NCBI GenBank assembly: GCA_039819095.1
Contig: JBCBSP010000001.1
Span: forward strand, 186,001-250,000
Length of the DNA stretch: 64,000 nucleotides
Direction of reading: 5' to 3'
Origin: JBCBSP01 sp039819095
Lineage (GTDB): Bacteria > Pseudomonadota > Alphaproteobacteria > Caulobacterales > Maricaulaceae
The notes below the pieces were generated by a model, which ran no database searches, was not told where the DNA came from, and was given only the letters and a program-made list of their open reading frames with translations. Within the stretch, counting starts at the first letter, position 1, and each line of letters starts with the position of its first letter. This document shows, in pieces, positions 17,715 to 27,224 of the stretch. The translations under genes and the position numbers were made by a program.

Positions 17715-18446
17715 GTGCTGCGCTGGCTGAGAAACAGTTTTCTGACCGGGATCGTCGTGGCGACGCCATTGGCGCTGACGATCTGGCTGATCTACGCCTT
17801 CGTCACTTTCGTTGACTCCACGATCAAGCCGCTCATTCCTGACCGCTATAACCCGGAAACCTATCTGCCTTTCGCCATTCCAGGCATGGGGCTGATCATT
17901 GCAATCCTGGCGCTGACCCTGGTCGGCGCGCTGGCCGCGAACATTTTCGGTCGCACGCTGATTTCGATCGGCGATCGCATCGTCAACACGGTGCCGCTGG
18001 TGCGCAATGTCTATGGCGCAATCAAGCAGATCGTAGAGACGGTGATGGGTGGCCAGCAGAACTCCTTCAAGGAGGTTGTTCTGGTGGAGTATCCGATGGA
18101 AGGCTCATTTGCCGTGGCCTTCGTGGCGTCAGAGGGAAAGGGTGTCATCCGCAGCCATGTCGGTCAGGGCGAGGATGTGATCGGTGTTTTCATCCCCACC
18201 ACGCCGAACCCGACCTCCGGCTTTCTGCTCTTCATTCCACGCTCGCGCGCGGTGAAGCTCGATCTCTCGGTCGAAGAAGCCGCCAAGCTGATCATCTCCT
18301 TCGGCCTGGTGACGCCTGACCGTCTGCCGGACGGCGCCATTCCCAGCGATGGACCGGTCAAGACCGGGACCGTGCAGGACGCCGGCTGGGATGCGGTCTC
18401 AAGTGATCGTAAGCGCTCCGACGAGGACGCTGAGTCGCGGTCTTAA
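17715..18446 (+). CDS. DUF502 family membrane protein
   Basis: 243 residues from GTG 17715, which has TGGAGG at 17702-17707 seven bases upstream; the ATG at 17685 has no such site. Two N-terminal membrane helices (about residues 8-28 and 52-75) are followed by GRTLISIGDRIVNTVPLVRNVY, the DUF502 signature, and a soluble C-terminal domain with PTTPNPTSGFLLFIPRS. Members are widespread inner-membrane proteins without a settled function. The last three codons overlap the convergent recG end by 4 bases. Confidence 0.85.
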   Translation: MLRWLRNSFLTGIVVATPLALTIWLIYAFVTFVDSTIKPLIPDRYNPETYLPFAIPGMGLIIAILALTLVGALAANIFGRTLISIGDRIVNTVPLVRNVYGAIKQIVETVMGGQQNSFKEVVLVEYPMEGSFAVAFVASEGKGVIRSHVGQGEDVIGVFIPTTPNPTSGFLLFIPRSRAVKLDLSVEEAAKLIISFGLVTPDRLPDGAIPSDGPVKTGTVQDAGWDAVSSDRKRSDEDAESRS

Positions 18447-20530
18447 GCCGACCGCATCAGGCGCACGCCTTCATCGCGTTCAAACAGGTAGAGCAGGGTG
18501 CGCAGAGCCTCGCCGCGTTCGCCTTCGAACGGGTTGCCTCGGCTGGTCTCAAATTTCGCCGCATCGCTGGCCATTTTCAGCAACTCCGCGTGCACGCCGA
18601 GATCAGCGAAGCGATAGGCCGGCAGCCCGGACTGGCGCAGGCCGAGCGGATCGCCGGCGCCGCGCAGCCGCCAGTCTTCTTCGGCGATTTCAAACCCGTC
18701 ATCGCTGCGCCGCAGGATCTCCAGACGCGCGCGCGCAGTCTCGCCGAGCTTGCCATGATAAAGCAGCACGCAGCTGGAGGCCTTGTCGCCGCGTCCAACC
18801 CGCCCGCGCAGCTGGTGCAGTTGGGCCAGGCCGAAGCGCTCAGCATGCTCGATCACGATGATGGTCGCATCCGGCGCATCCACGCCAACCTCGATCACTG
18901 TCGTGGCGACGAGCAGATCAATCTCACCGGCTCGGAAAGCGTTCGCGGCGGCTTCCTTCTCCCTGGCGGGCATCCGACCGTGCACCAGGCCCACCCGCGC
19001 GCCGAGCAGCTGGGAAAGCAACCGATGGCGGTCTTCCGCTGCGGCGAGATCGGAGACGTCGCTTTCTTCCACCAGCGGGCAGACCCAGTAGGCCCGCTCG
19101 CCGCGATCAAGCGCGCGTCTCAACCCTTCGATCACCTCATCGAGGCGTTCGGCGGATACGACACGTGTTGCGGTGGGTTTGCGATGGGCGGGCTTTTCAT
19201 CGAGCCGCGAGACATCAAGGTCGCCGTAGACGGAAAGGGTCAGCGTGCGCGGGATGGGCGTCGCGCTCATCACCAGCGTATCCGGCGCGGCGCCTTTCAA
19301 GGTCAGCTTGCGCCGGTCCGACACGCCGAAACGATGCTGCTCATCAATAATGACGAGGCCGAGATCGGCGAAGTCGACGCTCTCCTGAAACAGGGCGTGG
19401 GTGCCGCAGACGACCTGCGCCCGACCGCCTGCAATGGCGTCAGTGATCTCAGCGCGCCTGGCGCCTTTATCGCGACCGGTCAGCGCAGCGACCGTAATGC
19501 CGGCAGGCTCCAGAAGCGGCGTCAGAACCGCGCTGAGCTGACGGGCGAGGATCTCCGTCGGCGCCATGACGGCGGTCTGTACGCCGGCCTCGGCGGCTTT
19601 CGCCGCGCTCAATGCGGCCACGAAGGTCTTGCCCGATCCGACATCGCCATGCAGGAGCCGCATCATGCGCACCGGCTCTCCGAGATCCTCGCTGACCGCT
19701 TCGAACGCACGCATCTGCGCCCCGGTCGGGCTGAAAGGCGCGTGATCAAGCACGGCGCGGACCTTCGCGCCATCGCTCGCGATGACGCGTCCCTTACGCT
19801 CGCGCCGGCTGGCGCGGGCAAGCTTCAGCGCCAACTGATGCGCCAGCAATTCATCAAAAGCGAGCCGTTGCAGGCCCGGCGCTTCAGCGCTCAAGGCGAC
19901 AGGCCCTGCGGGGCGATGCAGGCTTTCCAGCGCCGCGCGCCAGCTCGGCCATTTCTGCTGGCCCAGCAGGGAGGGCTCGATCCATTCGGCGAGCTCTGGA
20001 GCAGCACTGAGCGCCTCGCGCGCGGCCTTGCGCATCACCCCGGCCGATAGACCCGCAGTGAGGGGATAGACCGGCTGAACGAGATCGGCGTCCTCGATCT
20101 CACCCGGTGCGGCGATCAGGTCCGGGTGGACGATCTGAACTTCGGAACCGAACCGGTCCGCCTTGCCAGACACCACCCTGACCGCGCCTTCAGGAAGGAT
20201 GCGGGTCAGGTAATCGGCCCGGGCCCGGAAGAAGACCAGATGCAGAAACCCGGTCTCGTCGCGCAGGCGCACCTTATAGGGCTGCTTCAGAGTCTGACCA
20301 GGCAGGTGGGCCTCGACCGTCGCTTCGATGGTGACGATCCCGCCATCCACCGCATCGCCGATCGCGACACGGCGCGTGCGGTCCACGATCGTGTGCGGCG
20401 CGGTGAACAGCAAATCCTTCACCCGCCCGCCGCCGCACGCCTTCTCCATCAAGGCTGCAATGCGCGGCCCGACGCCTTTCAGCGAGGTCAGATCGGCAAA
20501 GAGGGGGAAGAGGGAGGAGGGACGGGACAT
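18443..20530 (-). CDS. recG: ATP-dependent DNA helicase RecG
   Basis: 695 residues from ATG 20530. An N-terminal wedge/OB domain (TSLKGVGPRIAALM) is followed by the superfamily-2 helicase core: Walker A LLHGDVGSGKT, Walker B IIDEQHRFGV (DEQH), SATPIPRTL, and the C-terminal LRGRVGRG motif VI. RecG reverses stalled replication forks and branch-migrates Holliday junctions. An upstream extension to 20596 is open but begins outside the conserved domain, so I chose 20530. It is divergent from the sdhE-mfd pair, a layout common in alphaproteobacteria. Confidence 0.95.
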   Translation of the reverse strand: MSRPSSLFPLFADLTSLKGVGPRIAALMEKACGGGRVKDLLFTAPHTIVDRTRRVAIGDAVDGGIVTIEATVEAHLPGQTLKQPYKVRLRDETGFLHLVFFRARADYLTRILPEGAVRVVSGKADRFGSEVQIVHPDLIAAPGEIEDADLVQPVYPLTAGLSAGVMRKAAREALSAAPELAEWIEPSLLGQQKWPSWRAALESLHRPAGPVALSAEAPGLQRLAFDELLAHQLALKLARASRRERKGRVIASDGAKVRAVLDHAPFSPTGAQMRAFEAVSEDLGEPVRMMRLLHGDVGSGKTFVAALSAAKAAEAGVQTAVMAPTEILARQLSAVLTPLLEPAGITVAALTGRDKGARRAEITDAIAGGRAQVVCGTHALFQESVDFADLGLVIIDEQHRFGVSDRRKLTLKGAAPDTLVMSATPIPRTLTLSVYGDLDVSRLDEKPAHRKPTATRVVSAERLDEVIEGLRRALDRGERAYWVCPLVEESDVSDLAAAEDRHRLLSQLLGARVGLVHGRMPAREKEAAANAFRAGEIDLLVATTVIEVGVDAPDATIIVIEHAERFGLAQLHQLRGRVGRGDKASSCVLLYHGKLGETARARLEILRRSDDGFEIAEEDWRLRGAGDPLGLRQSGLPAYRFADLGVHAELLKMASDAAKFETSRGNPFEGERGEALRTLLYLFERDEGVRLMRSA

Positions 20531-20641
20531 GAGGCGATCAGTTTGACGCGCGCTGAAGCTGGGAGAAAGCCCCGGGCCGCACCGAATTGTCCGCACCCGC
20601 CGCCTTCACCTGCTCCTGCCCCCGCGCTATATGCGCGCTCC

Positions 20642-20965
20642 ATGAGTGATGATCCGTTTTCCGATCCGAACCGGCCGATCAACGCAGCCGACCGTTTAAA
20701 GCGGCTGCGCTTTCGTGCGTGGCGGCGCGGCTTCAAGGAGGCGGACCTGATTATGGGTCGTTTCGCCGATGCGCGCCTTCAAGCGCTGTCTGAGGCTGAG
20801 GTGAGCGAGTTTGAACGCCTGCTCGATGCGCCGGACACCGAAGTGTATGGCTGGATCATCGGCATGCAGCCGACCCCGCCGAATTTTGAAGGCCCGGTGC
20901 TGGATCAGCTCAAAGCTTTCCGGTTTTACGATAACGCGGCGGCGGGCGACGGCCCGGCGCGCTAA
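20642..20965 (+). CDS. sdhE: Succinate dehydrogenase assembly factor (flavinator)
   Basis: 107 residues from ATG 20642. RLKRLRFRAWRRGFKEADL matches the SdhE/Sdh5 signature, in which the RGxxE element (here RGFKE) is needed for covalent attachment of FAD to succinate dehydrogenase. The C-terminal VYGWIIG is also typical. The reading frame is open far upstream, but that part only mirrors the opposite-strand recG. mfd starts 36 bases downstream, so the two are likely co-transcribed. Confidence 0.92.
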   Translation: MSDDPFSDPNRPINAADRLKRLRFRAWRRGFKEADLIMGRFADARLQALSEAEVSEFERLLDAPDTEVYGWIIGMQPTPPNFEGPVLDQLKAFRFYDNAAAGDGPAR

Positions 20966-21001
20966 GCCGGCCTGAATGACAAAAAGAAGAGACCAGTTCC
21001 A

Positions 21002-24000
21002 GTGCAAGAGCTTGAAGCCATTGCGCGCGCGCCGGGCGCGATCACCGTTTCCGGCGCGCCGGACGGGTCTGAGGCGCTGGTCTTCTGCGACGCGGCGCGG
21101 CTGCGCGGCGGGACCAGCCTGTTCATCGCCTCAGACGAATCGCGCGCCAGCGTGTTCGCAGCCGCCTGCGCCTTCTTCGCGCCCGATCTGAAGCAGCTGC
21201 GTCTGCCGGCCTGGGACTGCCAGCCCTATGACCGGATCTCGCCAAGCCCGCGCACCGCAGCGCGCCGCGCCGGCGCGCTGCATCAGCTGGCTTCGCGCAC
21301 AGCCGATGACCGCACACCGCTCATCGTCATCACCACAGTGAATGGCGTCGTGCAACGCTGCGCGCCGAAATCGGCGATGGGCGAGGGCGGGCTCGCCGCG
21401 CGTCCCGGCGGCGTGCTCCAGATCGAAGCGCTGCAGCGCTATCTGTCGCTGAACGGTTATGCGCGCGCCTCCACCGTGACCGAGCGCGGCGATTACGCGA
21501 TCCGGGGCGGGGTGGTGGATGTTTTCCCGGCGGACGCCGAAGAGCCGGTCCGGCTCGATTTTTTCGGCGACACGCTGGAGACGGTGCGCAGTTTCGATCC
21601 GGAGACCCAGCGCACCACACGACAGCTGGATGCGGCCTGCTTCACGCCTGTCAGCGAAATCCTGCTGGATGAGGCTTCGATCTCCCGCTTTCGTTCCGGC
21701 TTCCTGCAAGCCTTCGGCGGCGGGGTGAGCGGCGATCCGATCTATGACGCGGTGAGTGCGGGTGCGCGACCGAACGGGGCGGAGCACTGGCTGGCGCTCT
21801 TTCATAAACGCCTCGACACGGTGTTCGATTATGTCGGCGAAGAGGCTCTGATCGGTCTTGATGGGCTGGCGCGCGAAGCGCGCGACGAGCGCATCGAGCA
21901 GATCGCAGACTACTTCAAAGCGCGCCAGGACGCCCAGGCCGCCGCCAGGAGTTCAGGCGGGTTTTCCGCGCCGGCCTATCGCGCGCTTGAACCGGAAACA
22001 ATGTATCTTTCCACAGGCGAGTGGGATGAAATCATTGGTTCGCGGAGCTCACGGCGCTTCACCAGCTTTCAGGAAGCCGGCGCGAACGTCATTTCCCTCT
22101 CCGGACGTCAGGGCCGCAGCTTCGCGGCTGAACGCCAGGCCGATCAGAATGTATTCGAAGCGGCGCGCGACCATATCGCCGCGCTCAGGAAGGCCGGAAA
22201 ACGCGTCCTCATCGCCTCATGGAGCGAAGGCTCGTCGGACCGGCTCGCCTCGGTGCTCGGCGAGCACGGCCTGTCCCCGATCCAGCCCGCTCAGGACTGG
22301 ACCGCGGCGAGCCAGGCTGAGGCCCGGGTCATCTCCCGCATCGTTCTGCCGCTGGAAACCGGGTTTGAGACCGATGATCTGGCCATGGTGTGCGAGCCGG
22401 ACATTCTCGGCGACCGGCTGGCCCGCCCGCGCCGCAAACGCAAATCAGCCGACATCATCGCCGAGGCCGGCAGCCTGACGCCGGGCGATCTTGTGGTGCA
22501 TTCGGACCACGGCCTGGCGCGTTATCTCGGCCTGAAGACCCTGTCGGTGACCGACGCGCCGCACGACTGTCTGGTTCTGGAGTATGCCGGGCAATCGAAG
22601 CTCTACCTGCCGGTGGAGAATATCGAGCTGCTGTCGCGCTATGGTGCGGATTCTGAAACCGCTCAGCTTGACCGGTTGGGCGGGGCGGCCTGGCAGGCGA
22701 AGAAGGCCAAGGCGAAGAAGCGTCTGCGCGACATGGCCGCGGAGCTGATCAAGATCGCCGCGAAACGAGCCGCGCGTACAGCTGATGCGATTGAGCCGCC
22801 AAGCGGTCTCTATGACGAGTTCGCCGCGCGTTTTCCTTATGTGGAGACCGATGACCAACTAAACGCCATCGCCGATGTGTTCGATGATCTGGGCAAGGGT
22901 CGGCCGATGGATCGGCTGATCTGCGGCGATGTCGGCTTCGGCAAGACCGAGGTTGCGCTGCGCGCCGCCTTCATCACCGCGATGACCGGGCGCCAGGTCG
23001 CCATCGTCGCGCCGACCACCTTGCTGGCGCGTCAGCATTATCAGACCTTCGTGGAGCGTTTTCGAGGCTGGCCGGTCAAGGTTCGCCGCCTGTCTCGCCT
23101 GGTGGGTCAGAAAGAAGCCAACGAGACCCGCAACGAGCTGGCCGAGGGGCGGTGCGAAATCGTCGTGGGCACCCACGCCCTGCTCGCCAAGACGGTGAAG
23201 TTCAACGATCTCGGCCTGCTGATCATCGATGAAGAACAACGTTTCGGGGTCAAGCACAAGGAACGCCTGAAAGCCCTTCGAGCCGATGTCCATGTCCTCA
23301 CCCTGACCGCGACGCCAATCCCCAGAACGCTGCAGCTGGCTATGTCAGGCATTCGCGATCTGTCGCTCATTGCGACGCCGCCGGTCGACCGGTTGGCGGT
23401 GCGAACCTATGTGACGCCCTTCGACGCGGTCACCATACGCGAGGCGCTGCTGCGCGAGCGCTATCGCGGCGGGCAGAGCTTTTTCGTGGTGCCACGGATT
23501 TCAGACCTTGAGGAGGCGAGCGCCTTCCTGCGCGAGCAGGTGCCCGAGGTCAGCTTCGTCGCCGCGCACGGCCAGATGGCCGCCGGTGCGTTGGAAGAGA
23601 TCATGACCGCCTTCTATGAGGGTCGCTACGATGTGCTGCTGTCGACCACCATCGTAGAATCCGGCATCGACATTCCAACGGCGAATACGCTGATCGTCCA
23701 CCGCGCCGACCGGTTCGGTCTGGCCCAGCTTTATCAGCTGCGTGGACGCGTGGGACGGGCCAAGGCGCGCGCCTACGCCTATATGGCCACGCCCGCGCAA
23801 GCGAAGATCACCGCCAGCGCCGAGAAGCGCCTGAAAGTGCTGCAATCGCTCGACAGCCTTGGCGCCGGGTTCACCCTGGCCTCGCATGATCTCGATCTGC
23901 GCGGCGGCGGGAATTTGCTCGGCGAAGAACAGTCCGGCCATATCAAGGATGTCGGCGTGGAGCTGTACCAGACCATGCTGGAGGAGGCGGTCGCGAGCCT

Positions 24001-24499
24001 GCGCGGCGATGCCGATGAAGACAGTCGCGAATGGTCGCCCCAGATTAATCTGGGCGCGGCGGTGCTGATCCCGGAAAACTATGTGCCCGATCTGGATGTT
24101 CGCATGGCGCTCTATCGCCGCGCGTCAGGGCTTGAGAACAAGGCTGAACGCGAAGGCTTCGCCGCTGAGCTAATCGACCGTTTCGGTCCTCTGCCCGATG
24201 AGGTGGAAAGCCTGCTGCAGGTCGTCGCGGTGAAGGGGCTGTGCAAGCGCGCCGGCATCGCCAAGCTGGATGCGGGCCCCAAGGGTGCGGTGGCGACCTT
24301 CAGGCCAGGGGCCTTCGACGATCCCACGGCGTTGATCGAGCTCGTGACGCGCCGCGCCGCGCAGTACAAGCTGCGTCCCGATCACACCCTGGTCATCAAG
24401 GGCCATTGGGAGGATGTCGATGTGCGCCTGAAGGCGGCCCTGCAGGCGCTGGCGCCGATCGCGGACGCCGCGCGGCGTTCCCGGGAAGCCGCCGCCTAA
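21002..24499 (+). CDS. mfd: Transcription-repair coupling factor
   Basis: 1165 residues, the family length. In order: a UvrB-homology region (DCQPYDRISPSPRTAARR), the RNA-polymerase interaction domain (PGDLVVHSDHGLARYLGL), then an SF2 translocase with Walker A ICGDVGFGKTE, Walker B LIIDEEQRFGV, TATPIPRTLQLAMSGIRDLS, and QLRGRVGRAKARAYAY. Mfd removes RNA polymerase stalled at lesions and recruits UvrA. The start is GTG at 21002; the ATG at 20976 is out of frame. Its last codons overlap the convergent gene by 4 bases. Confidence 0.96.
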   Translation: MQELEAIARAPGAITVSGAPDGSEALVFCDAARLRGGTSLFIASDESRASVFAAACAFFAPDLKQLRLPAWDCQPYDRISPSPRTAARRAGALHQLASRTADDRTPLIVITTVNGVVQRCAPKSAMGEGGLAARPGGVLQIEALQRYLSLNGYARASTVTERGDYAIRGGVVDVFPADAEEPVRLDFFGDTLETVRSFDPETQRTTRQLDAACFTPVSEILLDEASISRFRSGFLQAFGGGVSGDPIYDAVSAGARPNGAEHWLALFHKRLDTVFDYVGEEALIGLDGLAREARDERIEQIADYFKARQDAQAAARSSGGFSAPAYRALEPETMYLSTGEWDEIIGSRSSRRFTSFQEAGANVISLSGRQGRSFAAERQADQNVFEAARDHIAALRKAGKRVLIASWSEGSSDRLASVLGEHGLSPIQPAQDWTAASQAEARVISRIVLPLETGFETDDLAMVCEPDILGDRLARPRRKRKSADIIAEAGSLTPGDLVVHSDHGLARYLGLKTLSVTDAPHDCLVLEYAGQSKLYLPVENIELLSRYGADSETAQLDRLGGAAWQAKKAKAKKRLRDMAAELIKIAAKRAARTADAIEPPSGLYDEFAARFPYVETDDQLNAIADVFDDLGKGRPMDRLICGDVGFGKTEVALRAAFITAMTGRQVAIVAPTTLLARQHYQTFVERFRGWPVKVRRLSRLVGQKEANETRNELAEGRCEIVVGTHALLAKTVKFNDLGLLIIDEEQRFGVKHKERLKALRADVHVLTLTATPIPRTLQLAMSGIRDLSLIATPPVDRLAVRTYVTPFDAVTIREALLRERYRGGQSFFVVPRISDLEEASAFLREQVPEVSFVAAHGQMAAGALEEIMTAFYEGRYDVLLSTTIVESGIDIPTANTLIVHRADRFGLAQLYQLRGRVGRAKARAYAYMATPAQAKITASAEKRLKVLQSLDSLGAGFTLASHDLDLRGGGNLLGEEQSGHIKDVGVELYQTMLEEAVASLRGDADEDSREWSPQINLGAAVLIPENYVPDLDVRMALYRRASGLENKAEREGFAAELIDRFGPLPDEVESLLQVVAVKGLCKRAGIAKLDAGPKGAVATFRPGAFDDPTALIELVTRRAAQYKLRPDHTLVIKGHWEDVDVRLKAALQALAPIADAARRSREAAA

Positions 24500-25773
24500 A
24501 CCGCTTCGCGCCGTCGGGCGGGCCCGGCGTCTGTAGCGAAGGCGCGCGCCAGGAGGCTGTCGGCGGTGTCGCCGGCAACGGATTGGCGCACCTGATGGCG
24601 GATCATCATGCGGAACGGATTGAGCGGATCTTCGCTCTCATACGCGGTGCATTCGGCGATCGCCGCGACCCGCGCCGCCACCACATCGGCCTGTTCAACC
24701 TCTGTGGAAGGCAGAACCAGATAGAAGCGGCTTTCGTCGGCGCGCACCGCGAGGTCTTCGGCCCGCACGCAATGGCGCAGCATGCTGGCGAACTGGGTTA
24801 GCGCGCTGTGAGCGCACGGCCCTGTGCTGGGTCCTGCGTCCGGCGGCGTCAACGCCTCCAGCGCAACCACGCTCAGCGGCGCATTCTGGCGTTGGCCATC
24901 GCTCAGCAGGGTTTCAAGATGCGTGCGTCCGAAAGCGTCGCCAAACAGATCGGTCGAACTATCGACCAGGCTGGAGATGCGGCATGCTTCCAGCAGGGTT
25001 TTCGCATCACGGCGGCGACGGCGCTCACTGGCCAGGCCCATGATCCGCTCGCACAAAACATCGCACGGTGCGGCGGCGTCCAGGATATCGGAGGCGCCGC
25101 GCGCGAAGGCTTCATCGGCTTCGGCATAGACCTCGCCGCGCGCCAGGATGAGGGCCGGCGTGTGATAGAGCCTTGTATTGCGGCGCATCGCCGAACAGAC
25201 CGTATGGGCGGTTTCCCGCTCCGGTTCGGCGTTCAGCACGACGGCGTCAAACGCGCGCTCATGCAGATAATCAAAGGCGCTGAAGGTGGAGAAGGCTGCG
25301 ATCACTTCAGCGCCGCGTCCGTTCAGCGCGTGGCGAAGGCGCAGGAACTGAGGATCGGGTTGACCGACATAGAGCACGCTCTGATCCGATGCGACCGGAC
25401 GCACAGGGGACGGCTCACCGCCGGCGCATCGAACATCTCGGGCGCGAGAGCGCGCTGCGGTTTCCAGAACGTTCAGACGCAAAAGGGCGCGCAGGCGCGC
25501 TGCGACCTGAATGGGATGGGCCGGCGGGCGGATGACCGCATCGGCGCCCTCGACAGGGGTCTCGCTGAGCGCCAGATGCACCCCGCCCTCAGGGCGATGG
25601 CCGCGAAGATCGCAGCCAAAGGTGATGAGGGCGTTACCAGGTCGACAGGCGCCGCTGCGCGCGTCTTCGATGGAGCAATGCCGGGTCATCAAACCGAGAA
25701 CGCCCAGCGCCTCAGCCAGCTCTGACGCGGGCTCTTCAGGCCCGCAAATCGTTATCTCTACCCCACGCCCCAT
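24496..25773 (-). CDS. PleD/PopA-like response regulator with degenerate GGDEF domain and intact c-di-GMP inhibitory site
   Basis: 425 residues from ATG 25773. Layout resembles PleD/PopA: a weak receiver-like region (about 1-110), a second receiver-like domain (about 132-250, VLYVGQPDPQFLRLR; the acceptor Asp position appears to be N181), then a GGDEF-like domain (about 275-415). At 346-350 the active-site GGDEF reads DESRF, so cyclase activity is unlikely. The inhibitory RxxD motif, R337-A-E-D340, is intact at the correct distance. Caulobacter PopA has the same combination and works as a c-di-GMP receptor that recruits RcdA for CtrA degradation. Orthology is inferred, not shown. Confidence 0.7.
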   Translation of the reverse strand: MGRGVEITICGPEEPASELAEALGVLGLMTRHCSIEDARSGACRPGNALITFGCDLRGHRPEGGVHLALSETPVEGADAVIRPPAHPIQVAARLRALLRLNVLETAARSRARDVRCAGGEPSPVRPVASDQSVLYVGQPDPQFLRLRHALNGRGAEVIAAFSTFSAFDYLHERAFDAVVLNAEPERETAHTVCSAMRRNTRLYHTPALILARGEVYAEADEAFARGASDILDAAAPCDVLCERIMGLASERRRRRDAKTLLEACRISSLVDSSTDLFGDAFGRTHLETLLSDGQRQNAPLSVVALEALTPPDAGPSTGPCAHSALTQFASMLRHCVRAEDLAVRADESRFYLVLPSTEVEQADVVAARVAAIAECTAYESEDPLNPFRMMIRHQVRQSVAGDTADSLLARAFATDAGPARRREAV

Positions 25774-25887
25774 TCGACCCCCACGAAACGAGCTGGGGGC
25801 ATTGTGTCGATGCTGCTTGAGTGTCACAACCGATTTTTCCAACCTCAACCCACCACGAGCTTTTTTCTTGTCAGGAGAGCGCACACT

Positions 25888-27021
25888 ATGGCGCAAGGCC
25901 CTTTGCATGGCGTTAAGGCGGTGGAATTTGTCGGGTTGGGCCCTGCGCCCTTCGCGGCGATGCTCCTGTCTGATCTCGGCGCTGAGGTGATCCGCATCGA
26001 CCGGCCTGGCGCGCTTGGAGGCGGACCGGCGGAAATCCTGGCGCGCGGGCGGCGTTCGGCAGCCTTCGACCTGAAAAAGCCAGAAGGGGTGGAGGCCTGC
26101 CTGAAGCTGGTCGAGCAGGCCGATATCCTTCTGGAAGGCTACCGACCCGGCGTGATGGAGCGGCTCGGCGTCGGGCCGGATGTCTGCCTGAAGCGCAATC
26201 GCGCGCTCGTCTATGGCCGTATGACCGGCTGGGGACAGCATGGCCCGCTGGCTCACGCCGCTGGTCATGACATCAATTATATCGCCCTGACCGGGGCGCT
26301 TCACGCCACCGGCTCCAAGGACAGCCCGACGCCGCCGCTGAACCTGGTCGGCGATTTCGGCGGCGGTTCGCTCTATCTCGCCTTTGGCTGCCTGGCCGCC
26401 TTGCTGCACGCGCGCGCGACGGGTGAGGGCCAGGTGGTCGATGCGGCGATCGTGGATGGAACGACCTCGCTCATGTCCGCCATCCATCAGCTGTCCGCCA
26501 TGGGGCTGTGGACGCCGGAGCGCGGCGCCAATCTTCTCGACGGCGCCGCGCCCTTCTACGGGGTTTATCGATGCAGCGATGACGAGCATGTCTGCATCGG
26601 TCCTTTGGAGCCGGAATTCTACACTCTGTTCCTGGAAAAACTGGGGCTGAGCGAGGATAAAGAGATGGCCCAGCCCTATGACCAAAGCCGCTGGCCGGCC
26701 ATGCAGGAAAAACTGGAAACAATGTTCGCGCAAAAATCACGCGCTGAATGGACCGAACTGCTGGAGGGCAGCGATGTGTGCTTTGCTCCGGTAATGGATG
26801 TTGCCGAAGCGGGCGAGCACCCGCACATGATCGCCCGCGGCGTGTTCGAGACCGTCGAGGGCGTTCGCCAGAGTGCGCCGGCGCCGCGTTTTTCGCGAAC
26901 GCCGGGCGCGATACAGGGCGCGGCGCCGAAACCCGGCGAGCACACGGAAGCCATCCTGGCCGATTGGGGCTTCGCACAGGCCGACATCGCAGCCTTGCGC
27001 AAAGCCGGCGCGCTCGGATAG
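25888..27021 (+). CDS. CaiB/BaiF CoA-transferase family, alpha-methylacyl-CoA racemase-like
   Basis: 377 residues from ATG 25888 with CAGGAGA at 25872-25878. HGVKAVEFVGLGPAPFAAM opens the family fold. GHDINYIALTGAL and LNLVGDFGGGSLYLAFG hold the His and Asp used as acid and base in alpha-methylacyl-CoA racemase (MCR/AMACR). This enzyme epimerises 2-methylacyl-CoA thioesters so that branched acyl chains can enter beta-oxidation. A CoA-transferase with another acid cannot be excluded. SCOT genes lie 1.3 kb downstream. It is divergent from the PopA-like gene. Confidence 0.87.
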   Translation: MAQGPLHGVKAVEFVGLGPAPFAAMLLSDLGAEVIRIDRPGALGGGPAEILARGRRSAAFDLKKPEGVEACLKLVEQADILLEGYRPGVMERLGVGPDVCLKRNRALVYGRMTGWGQHGPLAHAAGHDINYIALTGALHATGSKDSPTPPLNLVGDFGGGSLYLAFGCLAALLHARATGEGQVVDAAIVDGTTSLMSAIHQLSAMGLWTPERGANLLDGAAPFYGVYRCSDDEHVCIGPLEPEFYTLFLEKLGLSEDKEMAQPYDQSRWPAMQEKLETMFAQKSRAEWTELLEGSDVCFAPVMDVAEAGEHPHMIARGVFETVEGVRQSAPAPRFSRTPGAIQGAAPKPGEHTEAILADWGFAQADIAALRKAGALG

Positions 27022-27060
27022 CCGTTCATGCCCGGTTCAAGCCCTATCCGGCTTTATGGC

Positions 27061-27184
27061 GGTGAAGCTGGCGCTCCACCCTTCCGGTCCCTCAACCGGA
27101 GCGCTGGCTTCACCCGAGGCTCCTTTCGGGACCTGATCTCTCCATCAGGTAAGGCGCGCCGGTCGCTGGCGAAGGCGACCGGCG
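27061..27184. other. Run of four adjacent stem-loops between genes
   Basis: Stem 1 pairs 27061-27075 with 27100-27114 (15 pairs, two of them G-T), with an inner CCGGT/ACCGG hairpin at 27084-27099. Stem 2 is CCCGA/TCGGG at 27113-27130. Stem 3 is ACCTGA/TCAGGT at 27131-27150. Stem 4 is a perfect CGCCGGTCGC/GCGACCGGCG at 27157-27184. The stems cover almost every base in the segment, and stems 3 and 4 have 8-base loops. Possible readings are a terminator block of the upstream gene, a small structured RNA, or a leader of the YihY gene. I do not recognise a known RNA family. Confidence 0.5.
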
Positions 27185-27194
27185 TCGCCATATA

Positions 27195-27207
27195 CAGGTC
27201 AGACCTG
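27195..27207. promoter_or_regulatory. Operator-like palindrome before the YihY gene
   Basis: CAGGTC-A-GACCTG is a perfect 6-base inverted repeat with a 1-base centre, 17 bases before the ATG at 27225. The element GACCTGATC (27202-27210) repeats part of stem 3 upstream (27130-27138). That would allow either protein binding or alternative RNA pairing. Confidence 0.4.
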
Positions 27208-27224
27208 ATCCGTTGCGAGCCGGA

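Noticed and set aside
18590..20050. 486-codon open frame on the plus strand inside recG
   Set aside because: Antisense shadow of a GC-rich conserved gene; no recognisable domain.
20126..20641. N-terminal extension of sdhE
   Set aside because: It is the reverse of the recG coding sequence; the SdhE family starts near the ATG at 20642.
25774..26733. Upstream 320-codon extension of the PopA-like minus-strand gene
   Set aside because: It lies opposite the well-supported CaiB/BaiF gene, shows no conserved sequence, and ATG 25773 fits the domain start with a plausible SD.
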